Origin: a virus
Virus record (IMG/VR): IMGVR_UViG_3300037882_001541
Coordinates: 1 to 44,622 of that record
Reading direction: 5' to 3' (one strand)
Length of the DNA: 44,622 nt
The notes beneath the pieces were generated by a model. The model was not told where the DNA came from. It worked only from the letters and a program-made list of their open reading frames with translations, and did no database searches. Shown here piece by piece: positions 44,374 to 44,622 of this stretch. Each line of letters begins with the position of its first letter. Position 1 is the stretch's first letter. A program made the position numbers and the translations under genes.

Positions 44374-44622
44374 TAAATGCCTCCATCAATAAGGGCAAGG
44401 TCACGCACGTTGCGAAGGAATGCGTCCAGCACTTCCGGGTCACTCGGTACATTAGCACCCGTGCAGATACCCGCCGTGGCCGTCAATGCCTTGTAGGTTT
44501 CCGCTTCCTGCTCAGTGGTGAGCTGCCCCGCCTTGCGCTTAACGTCCAGCGTCTCGCCTAGAGAAGCCCGAAGGTCACAGGCGCGAATCACGTTCAACTT
44601 CTGCTCTTGGGGGCTGGTAGCA
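44373..44622 (-). CDS. Small phage lipoprotein, C-terminal part (start at 143, across the join)
   Basis: The frame enters from the terminal repeat and continues RKAGQLTTEQEAETYKALTA to DGGI. With the part at 1-143 it makes one intact gene of about 97 residues. The mature protein is mostly helical with two further cysteines (RACDLR, GICTG). The window's own first ATG in this stretch, at 44597, is internal and not the true start. Confidence 0.85.
   Translation of the reverse strand, partial: ATSPQEQKLNVIRACDLRASLGETLDVKRKAGQLTTEQEAETYKALTATAGICTGANVPSDPEVLDAFLRNVRDLALIDGGI
44524..44622. repeat. Terminal direct repeat, right copy
   Basis: Exact copy of positions 1-99. See the left copy. Removing one copy gives a circular map of 44,523 bases in which the late operon is continuous from 29634 through the join to 43799. 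Confidence 0.95.

Noticed and set aside
1-44622. tRNA genes, insertion sequences, integrase or CRISPR
   Set aside because: None recognised on either strand by eye; a tRNAscan or profile search could still find a diverged example.

Overview
This window is the complete genome of a tailed phage with a contractile tail (myovirus morphology, Caudoviricetes). The first 99 bases recur exactly as the last 99 (1-99 = 44524-44622), so the unit is circular or circularly permuted with about 44,523 unique bases; a lipoprotein gene runs across the join. A GH108-type endolysin, a lipobox lipoprotein and small holins fit a Gram-negative host, which I cannot name. The structural set (DUF1073 portal, DUF2213 protease/scaffold, DUF2184-type capsid, DUF4054 connector, DUF3383 sheath, DUF3277 tube, Pam3-type baseplate plug, DUF2612 protein) resembles short-tailed myophages such as Bcep781 and cyanophage Pam3. 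No integrase, DNA polymerase or clear CI-type repressor was seen.

Layout. (1) Late operon, minus strand, from 29634 down to 1 and on through the join to 43799: terminase, portal, a very large tailspike-like protein, head maturation, capsid, connectors, sheath, tube, frameshifted chaperone, tape measure, baseplate, fibres, an SGNH-esterase fibre, holin/endolysin, lipoprotein, and a staphylococcal-nuclease-like enzyme. Most genes touch or overlap by 1-8 bases. (2) 29.7-30.55 kb, plus strand: four small early genes behind a strong promoter with a 13-bp palindrome in its spacer, ending at a Rho-independent terminator. (3) 32.7-30.6 kb, minus strand: an RHH DNA-binding protein, a replisome-organizer-like protein carrying iteron-like repeats (candidate origin), an overlapping partner gene and a small protein. 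(4) 32.8-36.9 kb, plus strand: small proteins, a pentapeptide-repeat protein bracketed by 25-bp direct repeats, YqaJ exonuclease, RecT annealase and tiny ORFs. (5) 39.9-37.0 kb, minus strand: an operon led by an RHH regulator and rich in small membrane and zinc-binding proteins plus a DUF1064 nuclease. (6) 39.95-43.74 kb, plus strand: about 15 tightly coupled small genes, mostly unknown, including DUF551-like and ASCH-like proteins.

How it works together. The late operon makes the particle and lyses the host. YqaJ and RecT form a recombination pair next to the candidate origin. Regions 3/4 and 5/6 each diverge from a compact symmetrical promoter pair whose -10 boxes lie between two facing -35 boxes, and each has an RHH gene as first gene on one side, suggesting two matching regulatory switches. 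Gene boundaries in the plus-strand accessory regions reuse short identical sequences, which may let genes be gained or lost as cassettes.
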